The notes under the pieces were generated by a model. That model was given only the letters and a program-made list of their open reading frames with translations, searched no databases and had not been told where the DNA came from. This document shows, piece by piece, positions 17,207 to 25,477 of a stretch of 40,990 nucleotides of DNA (the stretch's first letter is position 1; every line of letters begins with the position of its first letter). Made by a program: the position numbers and the translations under genes. This DNA comes from Nitrospiraceae bacterium (GTDB lineage Bacteria; Nitrospirota; Thermodesulfovibrionia; UBA6902): contig QZKO01000059.1 in assembly GCA_003599505.1 (NCBI GenBank), positions 1-40,990 on the forward strand. Reading direction: 5' to 3'.

Positions 17207-18172
17207 ATGAGTTCGTTTAGTTCAAATGCGCGGCGTGGGAAATCACGACCGCGGCAGCAGCATTCGGATGTGCCGGCCCGCAGGGTTGTTTCACCGGATG
17301 AGAAAAAGTTTCTTGCCGGTACGGCAGTAAACCCGCACACGCGTATTGTCCTTGAGAAGGGCAGTGATGATTTGTCCGTCCGCGCGCTTGATCTTATTTG
17401 TCCTATAGGGATGGGACAGCGTGGTCTTGTGGTATCATCGCCCGGGTTGGGTAAGACGACATTTTTAAAGAATATCAGTAATGCGGTAACAAACGGGTAT
17501 CCTGACATGAAGGTATATTGCCTGCTTGTTGATGAGCGTCCCGAAGAGGTGACTGATTTTACGCGCAGTGTGAAGGCCAGGGTATATTCCTCGTCTATGG
17601 ACCAAAGTCAGGAAAATCATATTAAGGTTGTCGATACGGTCATCGCAGAGGCTTTCAAGGAGGCTGCCGCAGGGCATAATGTGATGATATTGCTTGATTC
17701 ACTTACGCGTCTGGCGCGGGTACATAACGCACAGCACCGGGGCAGAGGGCGTACGATGTCCGGAGGAGTGGGCGCCGGGGCGCTTGAAGTGCCACGTCGT
17801 ATTTTCGGTATTGCCCGCAATGTAGAGGGTCTGGGCTCTATAACGATCCTTGCGACGATCCTGGTCGATACAGGCAGCGCTATGGATAATGTTATATTTG
17901 AGGAGTTTAAAGGCACGGGCAATATGGAACTGGTGCTCTCAAAAGAGCTGGCACAAAAGAGGGTATTCCCGGCAATCGATGTGTTAAAGAGCGGTACCCG
18001 GCGTGCTGAGCTTTTGTTTGAGCCGGAAGAGTACAGACGCCTTGAATTATTACGCCGGGGCATGGCGTCGATGAATAATAGTGTTGCCGCTATGGAAAAG
18101 CTGATAGAGATGCTTCAGAAATATCCGACCAATAGCGGTCTGTTGGAATCATTTAGCGGACGTACTGTGTGA
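17207..18172 (+). CDS. short Rho-like ATPase lacking the N-terminal RNA-binding domain
   Basis: A 321-residue protein that aligns with the C-terminal ATPase half of transcription terminator Rho. Rho is usually ~420 residues; the N-terminal helical domain and the cold-shock primary RNA-binding domain are missing. A basic 26-residue leader (R-R-G-K-S-R-P-R) replaces them. ATPase residues are kept: Walker A G-L-G-K-T with Lys83, catalytic-Glu segment V-D-E-R-P-E-E (109-115), Walker B I-L-L-D-S (D164), and the Arg-finger region K-R-V-F-P-A-I-D ... S-G-T-R-R. The P-loop differs from canonical P-P-K-A-G-K-T: S-P-G-L-G-K-T loses the first Lys. The Q-loop reads G-R-T-M-S-G-G-V-G. A good AAAAGGAG site fixes the start, with no longer in-frame N-terminus upstream. 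Codon use is CGN-rich. It ends with no gap before convergent rmlD. Probably a paralogue rather than the cell's main Rho. Confidence 0.85.
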   Translation: MSSFSSNARRGKSRPRQQHSDVPARRVVSPDEKKFLAGTAVNPHTRIVLEKGSDDLSVRALDLICPIGMGQRGLVVSSPGLGKTTFLKNISNAVTNGYPDMKVYCLLVDERPEEVTDFTRSVKARVYSSSMDQSQENHIKVVDTVIAEAFKEAAAGHNVMILLDSLTRLARVHNAQHRGRGRTMSGGVGAGALEVPRRIFGIARNVEGLGSITILATILVDTGSAMDNVIFEEFKGTGNMELVLSKELAQKRVFPAIDVLKSGTRRAELLFEPEEYRRLELLRRGMASMNNSVAAMEKLIEMLQKYPTNSGLLESFSGRTV

Positions 18173-19000
18173 TTATCCTCCCAGATAATCCCTGAGCGCT
18201 TCTTTCCAGTGCCGTGCAGGCTCGATCCCCTCAAGTCTCAGCATTGTATTTCCAAGCACGGAAAAGGCGGGTCTTTTTGCAGGGCGTTTAAATTTCTCGG
18301 TGGTTGTCGGATTAATATTCTTGTTAATGCCTTTCAACTTTGCTATTTCAACGGCGAACTCATACCAGGAACAGTGTGACGTGTTGGTTATATGATATGT
18401 GCCATAACCTCTCCCGATCAACTCCCTGAGTTTCTTTGCGAGATCGTGAGTATACGTAGGGGAGCCAACCTGATCATTTACAACATCTATTTCGTTTCTT
18501 TCCGACAAAAGCCTTATTATTGTATCAACAAAATTTTTGCCGTTCTTCCCGTAAAGCCAGGAGGTACGCACAATATAAAATCTGTTTGTCAGCGATGTTA
18601 CAAACTGCTCTCCAACCAGTTTGGACAGCCCATAAATGTTTATAGGATTTGTTTTGTCCCACTCGTTGCATGTTTCCTTCTTTGCGCCGTCAAAAACGTA
18701 ATCAGTGCTGATATAAATTATGGGACACTTAATCTCTTCACATGCCATAGTTATATTTCTCGCGCCGATTCCATTTACACGAAAGGCCGTTTCAGGATTG
18801 GCCTCGCTTCCGTCAACGTCCGTATAGGCTGCCGCGTGAATCACATAGTCAGGCCTTGCATTCTTTATGGAGGTCCTTGATCTATCGAGATCGGAAATAT
18901 CAAAGTCTTTCAGTGTAAACGGGATGACTTCAATGTCCGTGAATATCTTTTGTATGTCGGAGCCGAGCATACCGTCCGCGCCTGTCAGGACGACTCTCAC
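18173..19000 (-). CDS. rfbD: dTDP-4-dehydrorhamnose reductase
   Basis: A 275-residue extended SDR enzyme that reduces dTDP-4-keto-L-rhamnose to dTDP-L-rhamnose, the last step of the pathway. The Rossmann motif is L-T-G-A-D-G-M-L-G near residues 4-12. The substrate/cofactor segments D-Y-V-I-H-A-A-A-Y-T-D-V-D, Y-I-S-T-D-Y-V-F-D-G and catalytic Y-G-L-S-K (Y-x3-K) follow, then R-T-S-W-L-Y-G. It is the last gene of the four-gene rml operon and overlaps rfbB by 4 bases. Its stop codon abuts that of the convergent Rho-like gene. Confidence 0.95.
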   Translation of the reverse strand: MRVVLTGADGMLGSDIQKIFTDIEVIPFTLKDFDISDLDRSRTSIKNARPDYVIHAAAYTDVDGSEANPETAFRVNGIGARNITMACEEIKCPIIYISTDYVFDGAKKETCNEWDKTNPINIYGLSKLVGEQFVTSLTNRFYIVRTSWLYGKNGKNFVDTIIRLLSERNEIDVVNDQVGSPTYTHDLAKKLRELIGRGYGTYHITNTSHCSWYEFAVEIAKLKGINKNINPTTTEKFKRPAKRPAFSVLGNTMLRLEGIEPARHWKEALRDYLGG

Positions 19001-20022
19001 TTTTTCAGCCTTTCTCTGTACTGGGCGTCATAGTACCGCATATATTCTCCCGATATAATCCTTTCCCACCACTGTTTATTCGAGATATACCAGTCCACGG
19101 TCTTTGAAATCCCCTCTTCAAAACTCATCAACGGGCCCCATCCGATCTGCCGTTCAATCTTTAAGGGATCAATGGCATATCTCCTGTCATGCCCTTCCCG
19201 GTCCTTCACAAAACTGATCAGGCCCGTCAGGTCTTTTTCATTCAGGTCCAGGCGTTCCGCGACTTTCCCGAGCAATAATCTGATGACCTCGATGTTCGGT
19301 CTTTCATTCCTCGATCCGATATTGTATACCTCGCCTGCAGCGCCTTTATGCAAGACGGCATCGACCGCCCTGCAGTGGTCTTCTACATAAATCCAGTCCC
19401 GGACATTCATACCGTCTCCGTAAACCGGTATCGGCTTCTTGTCCAGCGCATTGATGATTACAAGCGGAATAAGTTTCTCGGGGAACTGGTACGGCCCGTA
19501 GTTATTTGAACACCTTGTTATCATCGCCCTGATTTTATAGGTTTCAACATAGGCCCTTACAAGCATGTCGGAAGACGCCTTGCTGGCCGCGTAAGGGCTG
19601 TTCGGCCTCAGCGGTGAGTCTTCAGTGAAGAAACCATTTTCTGTCGAGCCGTAAACCTCATCGGTAGAAACATGCAGAAAGATACAGTCTCTCTCACGGG
19701 CGGTTTCAAGAAGATTATGGGTCCCCATAATATTGGTCCGCAGGAAGGGAGAAGAGTCAAGGATGCTCCTGTCAACATGGCTTTCAGCGGCAAAATTTAT
19801 AATCGCGTCGAATTCCAGACCCCGGACGGATTCCCTGTCGCAAATGTCTCCCCTGACAAAGGTATAATTGGGGATGGTCTCAATATCTTTGAGATTTTCG
19901 GGATTGCCCGCATAGGTAAGTTTATCAAGATTAAGTATCTGATAATCCGGATGGGCCGACAAGATGTATCTGATATAATTGGAGCCGATAAACCCGGCCC
20001 CGCCTGTCACTAACAGTCTCAT
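18997..20022 (-). CDS. rfbB: dTDP-glucose 4,6-dehydratase
   Basis: A 341-residue SDR enzyme that converts dTDP-glucose to dTDP-4-keto-6-deoxyglucose. It shows the NAD motif V-T-G-G-A-G-F-I-G-S-N-Y, then I-N-F-A-A-E-S-H-V-D-R-S, V-S-T-D-E-V-Y-G-S and the catalytic Y-A-A-S-K. The dehydratase hallmarks D-W-I-Y-V-E-D-H-C and R-R-Y-A-I-D follow. It lies 6 bases after the epimerase-family gene and overlaps rfbD by 4 bases. Confidence 0.96.
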   Translation of the reverse strand: MRLLVTGGAGFIGSNYIRYILSAHPDYQILNLDKLTYAGNPENLKDIETIPNYTFVRGDICDRESVRGLEFDAIINFAAESHVDRSILDSSPFLRTNIMGTHNLLETARERDCIFLHVSTDEVYGSTENGFFTEDSPLRPNSPYAASKASSDMLVRAYVETYKIRAMITRCSNNYGPYQFPEKLIPLVIINALDKKPIPVYGDGMNVRDWIYVEDHCRAVDAVLHKGAAGEVYNIGSRNERPNIEVIRLLLGKVAERLDLNEKDLTGLISFVKDREGHDRRYAIDPLKIERQIGWGPLMSFEEGISKTVDWYISNKQWWERIISGEYMRYYDAQYRERLKK

Positions 20023-20028
20023 TAGTTG

Positions 20029-20484
20029 TTAATCCCCGATACAAAAAGGGGTCCCTGTAGCATCCTCATGCCTTATCTCATCTACCAACTCTGTTTTCCC
20101 CCAGCCTTTGTAAAGCTTGTCCGGAAGGTTGATTACAAGTCCGTCCGTATTGCCGATATTTTTATAAGCGTGCACTATGCCCGGCGGAACTATCGCGATA
20201 GTAGGGGCCTCTGACGTATCGACAATTTTTCTCTCTCCGTAAGTCGCTGACTTTTTTCTGTTGTCCCAGAGATAAAGCCTGAACCTGCCTATGAAACAGA
20301 AGCAGTCTGTTTGCTCCCTGTGTTCGTGCGGCCCCCTTGCGAGTCCCGGTCGGGTCATTGACAGATATGACATCGCGGGCCTCATCTCGGACTCGTCTTC
20401 TCTTAATATTTCCCCGAGCCAGCCGCGCGGGTCCCTGTAAAGCAGTAATTCCTTGATCAGAAGTCCTTTCAAGCTAAACCTCAA
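20029..20484 (-). CDS. dTDP-4-dehydrorhamnose 3,5-epimerase family cupin
   Basis: A 151-residue cupin, shorter than classic RmlC (~180). Instead of the R-G-L-H-Y-Q motif it has A-R-G-P-H-E-H-R-E-Q-T-D-C-F, followed by F-R-L-Y-L-W-D-N-R, I-V-P-P-G-I-V-H-A-Y-K-N-I and D-E-I-R-H-E-D. This is the compact epimerase-related group often found between rmlA and rmlB in anaerobes and archaea. Its place between rfbA and rfbB in a complete set suggests it fills the 3,5-epimerase step, but the catalytic dyad of RmlC is not obvious, so this is inference from context. It overlaps rfbA by 11 bases. Confidence 0.82.
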   Translation of the reverse strand: MRFSLKGLLIKELLLYRDPRGWLGEILREDESEMRPAMSYLSMTRPGLARGPHEHREQTDCFCFIGRFRLYLWDNRKKSATYGERKIVDTSEAPTIAIVPPGIVHAYKNIGNTDGLVINLPDKLYKGWGKTELVDEIRHEDATGTPFCIGD

Positions 20485-21541
20485 CTACGGAGTCGTCACC
20501 TATCATAAGCCTCAGCGCCTTATGTGATCTCCTGTTTTCGACAACTTTTACCCTGCGTCCCACAATGCTTTCATCGAGCCTTTCAATGTTACTCAGCTCG
20601 GTTTCGTCCATAATGACGGAATGCTCGACTGAAGACCTGATTACCCGCACATTGCTGCCGATGCTTGTATGAGGTCCGACAAAAGAATTTTCTACAGTAG
20701 TGTTTTCACCGATTATTACCGGCCCTCTTATGGTGCTGTCTTTTATCACCGAATTCCTGCCCACGACAACTCTCCCGAGAATCCTGCTTGCGCTGTCGAC
20801 CGCGCCATTGATGCTCCCCTTCAACCACTCATCCAGGACGATCGCGTTTGCCGTAAGGAGGTCGTCTTTTTTCCCTGTATCGAGCCACCACATGTCGAGG
20901 ACAAAGCTCTCAACATTGCATCCCATATTGATCAGCTCCTGAATGGCGTCGGTTATTTCAAGCTCTCCCCTCTTCGAGGGCTTTATTATTTCAATGGCGT
21001 CATGTATTTTAGGTGAAAATATATATATGCCCACCAGCGCAAGGTTTGAAGGCGGGACTTCGGGCTTTTCTATCAACCTCAGTACCTTCCCATTTTCTGA
21101 AACGTCCGCTACGCCGAACTGCTTCGGGTCGTCCACTTCTTTAAGAAGAATAAGCGCTTCAGGTTTATTCCTGTTAAATTCATCGACAAACTTTTCAATC
21201 CCCGTGCCTATAAGGTTATCGCCCAGGTACATGACAAATGAAGAATCGGCGAGGAATTCTCTTGCCGTTTTAATAGCGTGAGCGAGTCCTCCGGGGGTGT
21301 CCTGCATAATATACTTTATTTTTACCCCCCAGCGGCTGCCGTCACCTACGGTGTCTTTTATCTCCTGTCCGGTTTCAGGGGCGATGATCATGCCGATATC
21401 CTTAATTCCGGCCTGGATTATGTTCTCTATACAGTAAAAAAGAATCGGCTTGTTGGCTACCGGCACAAGCTGTTTCGCGCCGGAATAGGTCAGCGGTCTC
21501 AGGCGGGTGCCCTTTCCTCCGCTTAATATGATAGCTTTCAT
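20474..21541 (-). CDS. rfbA: glucose-1-phosphate thymidylyltransferase, long form
   Basis: A 355-residue enzyme that makes dTDP-glucose from dTTP and glucose-1-phosphate. The nucleotidyltransferase motif is L-S-G-G-K-G-T-R-L-R-P-L-T, with P-V-A-N-K-P-I and Y-L-G-D-N-L. The long-form type has a C-terminal left-handed beta-helix seen as repeated I/V-x-x-S-x-I-x-G-x-V-I-I-G segments (about 245-330), as in StrD and archaeal homologues. It is the first gene of the rml operon. No Shine-Dalgarno sequence precedes the ATG; a promoter -10 box lies 8 bases upstream, suggesting a leaderless transcript. Confidence 0.93.
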   Translation of the reverse strand: MKAIILSGGKGTRLRPLTYSGAKQLVPVANKPILFYCIENIIQAGIKDIGMIIAPETGQEIKDTVGDGSRWGVKIKYIMQDTPGGLAHAIKTAREFLADSSFVMYLGDNLIGTGIEKFVDEFNRNKPEALILLKEVDDPKQFGVADVSENGKVLRLIEKPEVPPSNLALVGIYIFSPKIHDAIEIIKPSKRGELEITDAIQELINMGCNVESFVLDMWWLDTGKKDDLLTANAIVLDEWLKGSINGAVDSASRILGRVVVGRNSVIKDSTIRGPVIIGENTTVENSFVGPHTSIGSNVRVIRSSVEHSVIMDETELSNIERLDESIVGRRVKVVENRRSHKALRLMIGDDSVVEV

Positions 21542-21549
21542 AATATTTT

Positions 21550-21578
21550 ATAATATTCAAAAAACAGAATAACTTCAA
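21550..21578 (-). promoter_or_regulatory. promoter of the rml operon, leaderless geometry
   Basis: On the minus strand TTGAAG-N17-TATTAT, with only 8 bases between the -10 box and the rfbA ATG. Transcription would begin within about two bases of the start codon. Confidence 0.55.
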
Positions 21579-21639
21579 ATGTCCCTGACAGTTTCAGGCA
21601 ATTAACCGTGAATTTGCAGGCAAGTATCTTTTATTTGTC

Positions 21640-23019
21640 TTATTTGCCAGTAAGTTTCATCGGGTCCAGTATGCGCCGGGCTTCTCTCTCGCCCAGTATG
21701 CCTCTTTCGATCACGATATCTTTTACCGCCTTCCCTTTTTGATATGCTTCTTTTGAAATCTCCGCGGCAAGAGTATACCCGGTAATCGGATTCAGCGCTG
21801 TAGCCATGGCGAGGGTCCTGTCCGCAAAGGCCCTGCACCTGTCAGCGTCCGCTTCGATGCCTCTCAGGCATTTCCAGGTGAACGCTCTGACGCCGTTTGC
21901 GAGAATACCGATGGAAAAAAGCAGGTTGTGCGCTATAAGCGGCATCATGACATTGAGCTCAAGCTGAGAAGCCTGGGTCGCGTAAGCAATAGCCGAGTCG
22001 TTCCCCATAACCTGAAAACAGACCATATTCAGCATTTCCGGCATCACCGGATTCACTTTGCCCGGCATGATCGACGAACCCGGCTGGACCGCCGGGAGTT
22101 TCAACTCCGCGAAGCCGGTGCACGGCCCGGAGCTCAGGAGCCTGATGTCATTGGCTATCTTTATGAGCGTTACCGATACCCCCCGGAGCGATGAACTGAG
22201 CTCAAGAGCGGCGTTTACATTTTGTATCCCGGCAAAGGGGTTTTCGCATTTTCTGAATTTTACGCCTGTAAACTTCCTTATCTCCCTGATGACATGGTCC
22301 CTGAAACCGGGTCTGGCGTTTATCCCTGTTCCGACCGCGTTGCCGCCCAGCGGAAGATGCAGGAGAGAGCCCGACGCGCGGGAGACGCGGAAGATATCGT
22401 TTTTCACCGATGCCGCGTAGCCGCTGAACTCCTGGCCGAGCCTTATGGGCACGGCGTCCTGAAGGTGCGTCCTGCCTGCCTTTACGATCCCGTTGAACTC
22501 CCTCGCCTTGTGCGACAGCGCGTCGTTCAATCCTTTAAGCGCCGGCAGCAGGTCTTCCTTCACGGCTTCATATGCGGATATATATATCGCGGCAGGAATA
22601 GTATCGTTTGTCGACTGCGCCATGTTCACATGATCATTGGGATGAATAATTTTGTAATCGCCCTTTTCCCCCTTCAATATTTCAATCGCCCTGTTTGCGA
22701 TCACTTCATTGGCGTTCATGTTCTGAGAAGTCCCGGCGCCGGCCTGATACACATCGACCTGGAACTGGTCGTCATGTCTGCCCCCGATCACTTCGCGCGC
22801 CGCCTTCTCAACAGCCTTTGCCCTTTTTTTATCAAGGGCCCCCAGCGCTTCGTTCGCGCGCGCTGAAGCGAGTTTGATAATCCCCTGCGCCCTGATAAAA
22901 CGCCTGGGAAGCCTCAGCCCGCTTATGGGAAAATTCTCTATGGCCCTTTCCGTCTGGGCGCCGTAGTAAACATCATCGGGAAGCCTTACTTCCCCAAGCG
23001 TGTCTCTTTCGGTCCTCAC
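21640..23019 (-). CDS. aspA: aspartate ammonia-lyase-like enzyme (aspartase/fumarase superfamily)
   Basis: A 459-residue lyase that probably interconverts aspartate and fumarate plus ammonia. The superfamily signature is G-S-S-I-M-P-G-K-V-N-P. What follows, V-M-P-E-M-L-N-M-V-C-F-Q-V-M-G-N-D, and the earlier F-Q-V-D-V-Y-Q-A-G-A-G-T-S and P-N-D-H-V-N favour aspartase over class II fumarase, where K-V-N-P-T-Q is usual. G-R-T-H-L-Q-D-A-V-P-I-R-L-G-Q-E also fits Bacillus-type aspartases. The start is a GTG at 23019 behind AAAGGAGAAG; a TATAAT-like box lies near 23063. A fumarase role cannot be excluded from sequence alone. Neighbours give no metabolic hint. Confidence 0.85.
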   Translation of the reverse strand: MRTERDTLGEVRLPDDVYYGAQTERAIENFPISGLRLPRRFIRAQGIIKLASARANEALGALDKKRAKAVEKAAREVIGGRHDDQFQVDVYQAGAGTSQNMNANEVIANRAIEILKGEKGDYKIIHPNDHVNMAQSTNDTIPAAIYISAYEAVKEDLLPALKGLNDALSHKAREFNGIVKAGRTHLQDAVPIRLGQEFSGYAASVKNDIFRVSRASGSLLHLPLGGNAVGTGINARPGFRDHVIREIRKFTGVKFRKCENPFAGIQNVNAALELSSSLRGVSVTLIKIANDIRLLSSGPCTGFAELKLPAVQPGSSIMPGKVNPVMPEMLNMVCFQVMGNDSAIAYATQASQLELNVMMPLIAHNLLFSIGILANGVRAFTWKCLRGIEADADRCRAFADRTLAMATALNPITGYTLAAEISKEAYQKGKAVKDIVIERGILGEREARRILDPMKLTGK

Positions 23020-23132
23020 TGTTGCTTCTCCTTTATTTTTAGTGTAATCACGCAGGTTAAAAATTATAACCTTTGAAAGAATTAATTGCCATAACTGAAT
23101 TACAGAAAAGCAGATGTCCGGTGTGTCTGACG

Positions 23133-24116
23133 CTACAGAATGCCGACCGGCATTTTCAGACTCACCTGAAGGTCCGGAGATTCAGGGGTCAGCCCTATTG
23201 AAAGCGTAAAACTCAGCGATTTCTTGCCGCTCATATAATATGAAACTCCAAAAAGAAGGTTGGCAACGGTGATGTCGGTCTCAACCTGTTTCACTCCGTC
23301 GATCACGGCGCTTGAAAAAAAATTCTGTTCAAACGCGGTGCCGAGAGTTATCCTGTCGTTTAACGCGTAACCCATTCCGAGGGTGTAATTCACGCTGTCG
23401 CCGGGGTCTACAACACCCACGCCGTTAATGCTGCGCTTCATATGACGGAAATAACTCACACTTCCGAAAAGCACGGCGGGGTCCACGGTCTTCAGCAGGC
23501 TTATCCCGGGCTCCACCGCCCAATGGCCGCTTCCGGTCGACAGCTCCGTGGGTATCTGAGCGGCCCCGGACTGGATTGTTTTCGTGGCTAATCCATATGG
23601 GGCCTTGCCCGTGCGGGATTTTACTTTTACTGTAGCGACAACGTCTGGAACGGATTCCTTTTCCCTGACGGCGTGTAAACTCAACAGTCCTTCTATATCG
23701 CCGAAAGCGGTTTCGTCTGTGGTGTTCTTCTCCATTGCGGGCCCGGCCCCCGTGATGAATTCGTCTTTACGGATAAAATATGGAATCCTGAGATCGAACT
23801 GGGCCCTGTCGCTGATTCCGTATTTGAGCGTTACCGACGGTATGAATACGTCCCTCTTTATTTTCTCAACCTGGATGACGCCTATGATTATGGCGGGGAG
23901 CACCGTGAAACCGGTTATTTCAAGCCTGTTCGCCGAAATATGCGCGTAGGTCAGCTCCGGAACAAGCAATAACTTCCCCTTGCCTATGAGTACTATCCCC
24001 CGGTCCGCCGGTATCCCCGATTCAGCCGCCTGCGTCCCGCCCCCTTCCTGCGCCGGCGCGAAATCAGCCAGACAGAGAGCAAACAACACGAACAGGGAAC
24101 AGACTGTTTTTTTCAT
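23133..24116 (-). CDS. outer-membrane beta-barrel protein (transporter-like)
   Basis: A 327-residue protein from ATG 24116, chosen because GGAGGAG precedes it and a signal peptide follows (M-K-K-T-V-C-S-L-F-V-L-F-A-L-C-L-A, cleavage after A-P-A-Q); an in-frame upstream extension to 24182 is unlikely. After a short disordered G/A-rich linker the chain has many alternating strands, such as L-L-L-V-P-E-L-T-Y-A-H-I, V-T-L-K-Y-G-I-S-D-R-A-Q-F-D-L-R-I-P-Y and V-N-Y-T-L-G-M-G-Y-A-L-N-D-R-I-T-L-G. This pattern fits the 'putative MetA-pathway/phenol degradation' barrel superfamily that includes FapF-like porins. The N-terminal coiled coil of FapF is absent. It is the last gene of the cluster with the C39 peptidase and the double-glycine protein, so it is a candidate exit pore. 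Function is inferred. Confidence 0.7.
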   Translation of the reverse strand: MKKTVCSLFVLFALCLADFAPAQEGGGTQAAESGIPADRGIVLIGKGKLLLVPELTYAHISANRLEITGFTVLPAIIIGVIQVEKIKRDVFIPSVTLKYGISDRAQFDLRIPYFIRKDEFITGAGPAMEKNTTDETAFGDIEGLLSLHAVREKESVPDVVATVKVKSRTGKAPYGLATKTIQSGAAQIPTELSTGSGHWAVEPGISLLKTVDPAVLFGSVSYFRHMKRSINGVGVVDPGDSVNYTLGMGYALNDRITLGTAFEQNFFSSAVIDGVKQVETDITVANLLFGVSYYMSGKKSLSFTLSIGLTPESPDLQVSLKMPVGIL

Positions 24117-24196
24117 TACTCCTCCGGGTTCAGGGAAATATATTTTTGAAGAGATTATAAATTGAGGAATAGAGACTGTCAAATAAAATCGCGACG

Positions 24197-24748
24197 CTAC
24201 CTGATGTTTAAATTCTGCAAAAGCGTCCTTGCCGGAGAAAAGTCCTTCACCTGGAAGAAATTGATTTCAATTTTTATCAGGTTTGTTATGGAGGCGGAAT
24301 TAAAATTTCCGTTTATGATATTAGCGTTGACGAGACCGGAATTATTAATAAAAGATACCTGATTCACCGGCGACTGAGACATGGGATTACCATTGGCTTC
24401 CTCCGCGCGGATGCCGCCCAAAGACCCGTTTTGCGTTATATCGATCTCAACCCCCATGCCGTCTTCCGTGATAAAAGCCCTCTGCTGCAGGACATTCAGG
24501 AACGTCCCGTCTTCAGCTAACTCCGGCGAGTTGTTCAGGAAACCTTTAACCTGAAAGAATTCAATCGAAAAGTAAATGAAGCTGCCGTCCGGATTCATGA
24601 AGCCGCCGTAAACTTCAGCAAGCTCATTATCATCAAGGACCGCGCCTGAAAGCATAATATCCTCTGCGCCCGCGTCGGGGGAGAATAAAGCAAGAAATAT
24701 CAGCATCGTTAAAAACCTTTTCCATGTGCCGTTTCTTTGCTCTCTCAT
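24197..24748 (-). CDS. Sec-exported protein with double-glycine leader, putative C39 substrate
   Basis: A 183-residue protein of no recognised family. Residues 1-28 are a Sec signal (R-N-G-T-W-K-R then a hydrophobic run to D-A-G-A). Directly after it comes L-D-D-N-E-L-A-E-V-Y-G-G (38-49), which matches the bacteriocin-type double-glycine leader: L at -12, E-L at -8/-7, V at -4, G-G at -2/-1. The rest contains two copies of F-F-Q-V-K-x-F, at 64-70 and 164-170, each preceded by alternating I/E/N strands, and many N, G and I residues. It starts one base after the C39 gene stop. The simplest reading is a product exported by Sec, then trimmed after G49 by the neighbouring C39 enzyme. The role of the mature chain is unknown; a surface or fibre component is plausible. 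Confidence 0.72.
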   Translation of the reverse strand: MREQRNGTWKRFLTMLIFLALFSPDAGAEDIMLSGAVLDDNELAEVYGGFMNPDGSFIYFSIEFFQVKGFLNNSPELAEDGTFLNVLQQRAFITEDGMGVEIDITQNGSLGGIRAEEANGNPMSQSPVNQVSFINNSGLVNANIINGNFNSASITNLIKIEINFFQVKDFSPARTLLQNLNIR

Positions 24749-24749
24749 G

Positions 24750-25460
24750 TCAAAACTCCGATGGGTTTATTACAAACTGCAGATAGTACTGACCCGCGAA
24801 AAAATCGGTTTTGTTTTTCCTCTCTGAAACGTCACTGATCTCGAGCGCGTGAGATTTTGCTTCCCTGCTGCCGGGGTCGCTGAGCAAAAGGAGGATGCCG
24901 TTCCATTTTTCGACAAACTCCCTGCGGCCCCACACAAGGTTCCCCATCGCCGGATCGGCGATAAAGGCCTTTCCTCCTTTAACACCCTTTAATACGACAA
25001 AATGCAAAAATCCCCTGTTATTGACAAGCACTATCGCGGGCCTGTCGAGCTTCTCAAGAACGCTTTCCGGGACCCTTAACCCCGTGCCCTTATAGCCATA
25101 TGTCTCAGCGGATTTCTTGATATCAAGCAGGGAAATCCCTTTTCTGATAACATCCTCCCTTTTTTCCGGGCTTGCCCCGTTAAGTATGTTCTCAAGGATT
25201 TTGTTTTCCGGAACCTCTCTGCCGAAGTAATACTGCAAAACAGTCGACAAGGCCGCGGCCCCGCAGCTATACTCTCTTGTCTGCCTGACCACGTTTCTGA
25301 ACTTCATGTCCTGCATGGTCCTAACGTTTTTTTTGATATACGAAGCGCTCCCTATTTCTACAGGCATATTTACAGAGCCTGCATCGTGCGCAAGGCCGGT
25401 AAAAAAGAGACCTGTGGTTAAAGCAATAAAGGCTTTTATGGGTTTCATCTGAGTCATCAT
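24750..25460 (-). CDS. stand-alone periplasmic C39-family cysteine peptidase (FapD-like)
   Basis: About 236 residues from ATG 25460, preferred over the upstream GTG because GAGGGG lies just before it. An N-terminal hydrophobic segment (A-F-I-A-L-T-T-G-L-F-F-T-G-L-A-H) acts as a signal peptide. The C39 fold is shown by Gln60 and Cys66 in V-V-R-Q-T-R-E-Y-S-C-G-A-A-A-L-S-T-V-L, His153 in G-F-L-H-F-V-V-L-K-G and Asp169 in F-I-A-D-P-A-M-G. No ABC transporter domains are attached, unlike bacteriocin exporters. The peptidase should act in the periplasm, as FapD does in Pseudomonas functional-amyloid operons. It is followed at one base by the double-glycine protein, its probable substrate. Confidence 0.85.
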   Translation of the reverse strand: MMTQMKPIKAFIALTTGLFFTGLAHDAGSVNMPVEIGSASYIKKNVRTMQDMKFRNVVRQTREYSCGAAALSTVLQYYFGREVPENKILENILNGASPEKREDVIRKGISLLDIKKSAETYGYKGTGLRVPESVLEKLDRPAIVLVNNRGFLHFVVLKGVKGGKAFIADPAMGNLVWGRREFVEKWNGILLLLSDPGSREAKSHALEISDVSERKNKTDFFAGQYYLQFVINPSEF

Positions 25461-25477
25461 TTTTCCCCTCACCCTTG

